NCBI GenBank assembly: GCA_963691655.1
Contig: OY829326.1
Span: 82,515,235 to 82,579,234 of the forward strand
Direction of reading: 5' to 3'
Origin: Toxonevra muliebris
Taxonomy: Eukaryota; Arthropoda; Insecta; Diptera; Pallopteridae
DNA length: 64,000 bases
Shown: positions 61,472 through 64,000 of the stretch, piece by piece
Position numbering within the stretch: position 1 is the stretch's first letter
How the letters are laid out: each line of letters begins with the position of its first letter
Notes under the pieces: generated by a model
What the model was told of the DNA's origin: nothing
The model's database searches: none
The model's input: only the letters and a program-made list of their open reading frames with translations
Made by a program: the position numbers and the translations under genes

Positions 61472-62468
61472 ATGGATGAATTTTCTGTGCCAATGTTGAC
61501 CGAAGGCGGTTTCAACAGCAATAGCAGTAACAACAACAACAGTATCACACACTCGCATCATCTTAAAGATCACATGCTTTCTGCTGGAAATACACCGGCG
61601 ACGCCTTTTATGTATGAAATGCAAAATAAACTAGAAATGTCTAGTGCGAAAAGCGATTATGCCGCATTTACCAATTGCATTCAACAATCGACCCTGCTAG
61701 ATCATCGTAATGTTGATGCTAACATGGATGGTGTGCTCTTCTCGTGTTCGTCATCATCGATTAACTCGGTCCCGTCCAATTTCAAGAACATTTCACAGAT
61801 AAACATAGAATCAACAAATACACTCGCAAGGAAATCATCGCCCCCAATGGTACTCGCAAATCAACCATATGGCATGAACTCTGAATATAACATTGCGGTT
61901 GATCCGAAGGACATTCAAAATTCGCAAGTGCAGCCACCACACTATATGACTTTGAAGCCGACAGAGTCAACATCATCAAATAATAGATTTATAATTGAAA
62001 GCTCTTCAGACAATAATGACAGCAAGATCAAACAAGATGTAAAAAATTCACCCAACAACAGTGCAACGGAAACATCAAATTATCTCAGTAGAAATGGAAC
62101 GAATTTTCCAAATTTAATGGTCAGCCCAGAAGGTGGCACCCAAAATAGCAACAACAGCAATTTAACTGAAAATCCAATTCCAACTACAACATCATTAACA
62201 TCAAGCCCAATCAAAAGCACTGCCAATAAAAACATTACTGAACACACCACCATTACCAACACTAAAAATCAAAATACTAGCAACAATTCCAATACTGAAG
62301 AACTTGCGGCCAGTTCCTGCTCTGCGTCAATGCCTAGTACAAGTCACAATACCAATAATAAATTGTCCCAAGAAGAGCAAAACGCAGCAAGTCAAACCCT
62401 CAGCTCCGATTGCGAAACACTGTCGTCATCCGACGAATTTATTGACATGGATATGAGCGTTCATAACG
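61472..62468 (+). CDS. ftz-f1: First coding exon of a Ser/Asn-rich regulator, probably FTZ-F1 alpha N-terminus
   Basis: ATG at 61472 (an upstream in-frame TTG is ignored), 332 codons plus 1 nt, then donor GTAAGT at 62469. The acceptor tctttcatttaag ends near 61427, leaving a short 5' UTR. The protein is low complexity, with Asn, Ser and Thr runs, His-rich THSHH, a QPPHY patch and an acidic end with SSDCETLSSSDEFIDMDM. That is typical of the disordered N-terminus of a fly transcription factor. The first nine residues, MDEFSVPML, resemble the start of D. melanogaster FTZ-F1 alpha as I remember it (MDTFNVPML). FTZ-F1 is an orphan nuclear receptor acting in segmentation and moulting. The DNA-binding and ligand domains must lie beyond 64000, so the name is an inference from a short match and possible synteny with Indy. 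Confidence 0.6.
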
Positions 62469-64000
62469 GTAAGTACACATACGGATTTATTTCCTTATTA
62501 CTTTGTTTAAAATAAATTTGCAGCTTTGTTGGTAATATTCTGATTGCTGTATGGTGCTGTTGAAATATTCAAGAAATATACAAAACTACGAAAAAATAAC
62601 TAAAAACTTCGAAGTGATAAATTGGATATGGTTAAATACTCCGTAAAAAAGTGCCGCTCATTTTATTTTGATCTGCAAAATGGTTTTATTAGAAAAATAA
62701 TATTATACATTTACTTTTTATTCATAAGTGACCCCTCATCGACAACGTCCGATAAAGTTTCCAACTTAAAATTTAATTTTTCAAAAATAAATTAATTTCA
62801 TGAGAGAAAATGCTGATCCCAGCACCAGAAATGTGTGTTTCCTTAATAATTTTGTATAAAAGACGTTACGAAATTTTGAACTGTTCTTCGTACAATTCGC
62901 CAATATTTTAATTTTATTTTTGCAATTTACTCACATAAGTGTCGATTTATATGGAATTTTTAAAATGTTCAAACTCACAACACGTTCACGAATATTCTGA
63001 GTCAATATACCATGGGCGTGATACTTTAAGACATATGTATGTATATTGTGCAATTGATAAACCTGAAATTAGGTGAACCACGCACAATGCTTCGCTTGAC
63101 TTTTAAAAAGTAGTAAAATCAAAAAAGTCTTATGTAATAATTTTAATTTTAACTTAAAAGCAGTAGCCTAAAGTTACAACCTCTTTCTTATTTAACACAA
63201 TCTCTTTCGTACTCAAAAATCATATTTGTAGTCTTCGAAATTAAGAATTTTATTTGCGTATTTTATCACATGGATGGCTTCAAATGGTTCAAAAGTTTTT
63301 AAAATACATTTCCTTTAACTTGCAAATTATATTTTCTCGATTATCCTTTGACTGTGGAGGTGGTGGTAAATTTTACCTTCTATTTACATTTTTGGAATTT
63401 TTGTTGAACTTAAAAAAAATTTAAAATTTTATAGAAACAGCTTACTCCTGTAACCAAATACTTAATGTCAAATTATTTATTTTTTTTTGCTCTATTCGAC
63501 TCTAAAGTCATCTATGGTCGCTTTACAACTAAAAATTATGCATTTTTTTGTAGTTAAAAAAAATTCTTTTATTTCAAATTTTTTATTAGTTTTTTCGTTT
63601 TTTTATTATTTTCCTATATGGTGTTTCTGGATTTTTTTTTAGAATAATTATTATATTTTTTTTTTTGTTTTTAATTATTGAATTTATTTTATTTTACTTA
63701 CTCTGTATCCGAACTTCTCACTTTGCATAAGTGCAGACGACTAAAACCGAAGAAATTTCTGTATAAATGACCATACTGCAACGACTAAAACCAGGTTACT
63801 TATTAGGCAATTAATATCGGCATATTTGCGGTATAAGGCCTAGTGGTTCACGATTGCTATGGAAATACTTATTAAGCGATTTATACGTCTTATTTGTTAT
63901 ATCAGAGAGAGCTGTGTAAGAGCTGCTCGTTTTTGAAAAAGAGCTGCATAATTTAACTCTCTAAAACCTAGAAAAAAATGTATATTACACTTTTATATTT
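62469..64000 (+). other. Start of the intron after the FTZ-F1-like exon
   Basis: AT-rich, with long T runs around 63480-63660. No coding segment or transposon terminus was recognised. Confidence 0.5.

Noticed and set aside
1..64000. CRISPR arrays, operons, prophage or bacterial genes
   Set aside because: No regular short repeats with unique spacers, no ribosome-binding-site-led gene runs; all coding evidence is intron-split or transposon-derived.

Overview
The window reads as nuclear DNA from a higher fly (Brachycera), and I would guess a tephritid fruit fly. It is strongly AT-rich. It carries intron-split genes with GT...AG junctions whose proteins look fly-like, and it is packed with transposon remnants. 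One of these, at 44.16-44.33 kb, resembles a repeat I associate with tephritid genomes (recollection, not searched). No bacterial, organellar or viral gene block is visible, and there is no CRISPR.

Three host genes can be supported. (1) 81-10357 (+): the C-terminal four coding exons of an SLC13/INDY-type transporter. They are in frame across every junction, and the first intron (9.1 kb) is filled with mobile DNA. (2) 26475-36670 (-): an RNF146/Iduna-type RING-WWE ubiquitin ligase with an 8.3 kb first intron. It has two WWE-encoding 3' exons. One continues into a long acidic tail; the other ends in its own stop codon followed by polyadenylation signals, so the gene should make a long (475 aa) and a short (289 aa) form. 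(3) 61472-62468 (+): the first coding exon of a Ser/Asn-rich regulator whose N-terminus matches what I recall of the alpha form of nuclear receptor FTZ-F1. A GC-richer stretch at 57.0-58.37 kb may be its 5' leader. Indy and ftz-f1 are, as I recall, neighbours at 75D-E in D. melanogaster, so the order may be conserved. Two weaker candidates are a secreted cysteine-rich peptide at 42.92-43.42 kb and a short first exon at 48.87 kb.

Everything else is mobile or repetitive. By region: 0.7-3.1 kb pogo-like element with a nested foldback; 3.6 kb MITE; 4.3-5.9 kb element with subterminal repeats that holds a LINE fragment and a MITE; 7.5-8.7 kb Tc1/ITm transposon; 11.0-11.5 kb AGCGCT foldback; 12.6 kb RT scrap; 13.3 kb Harbinger fragment; 14.9-17.0 kb jockey-like LINE with target duplication; 17.1-18.8 kb element with a DNA-binding-like ORF; 22.6 kb Tc1 scrap; 24.2-25.4 kb LINE with RNase H; 28.2-36 kb MITEs and a Tc1 copy inside the ligase intron; 37.6-42.0 kb pogo-like MITE and a Helitron carrying a nested hAT MITE; 42.4 kb tRNA-derived SINE; 43.7-56.4 kb mariner, LINE and transposase fragments.

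The genes do not form a functional unit. The transporter acts at membranes, the ligase in poly(ADP-ribose)-directed protein turnover, and the third gene is probably a transcription factor. What stands out is exon architecture (the duplicated WWE exon, the altered SLC13 motif) and well-preserved nested insertions whose order can be read from target duplications.
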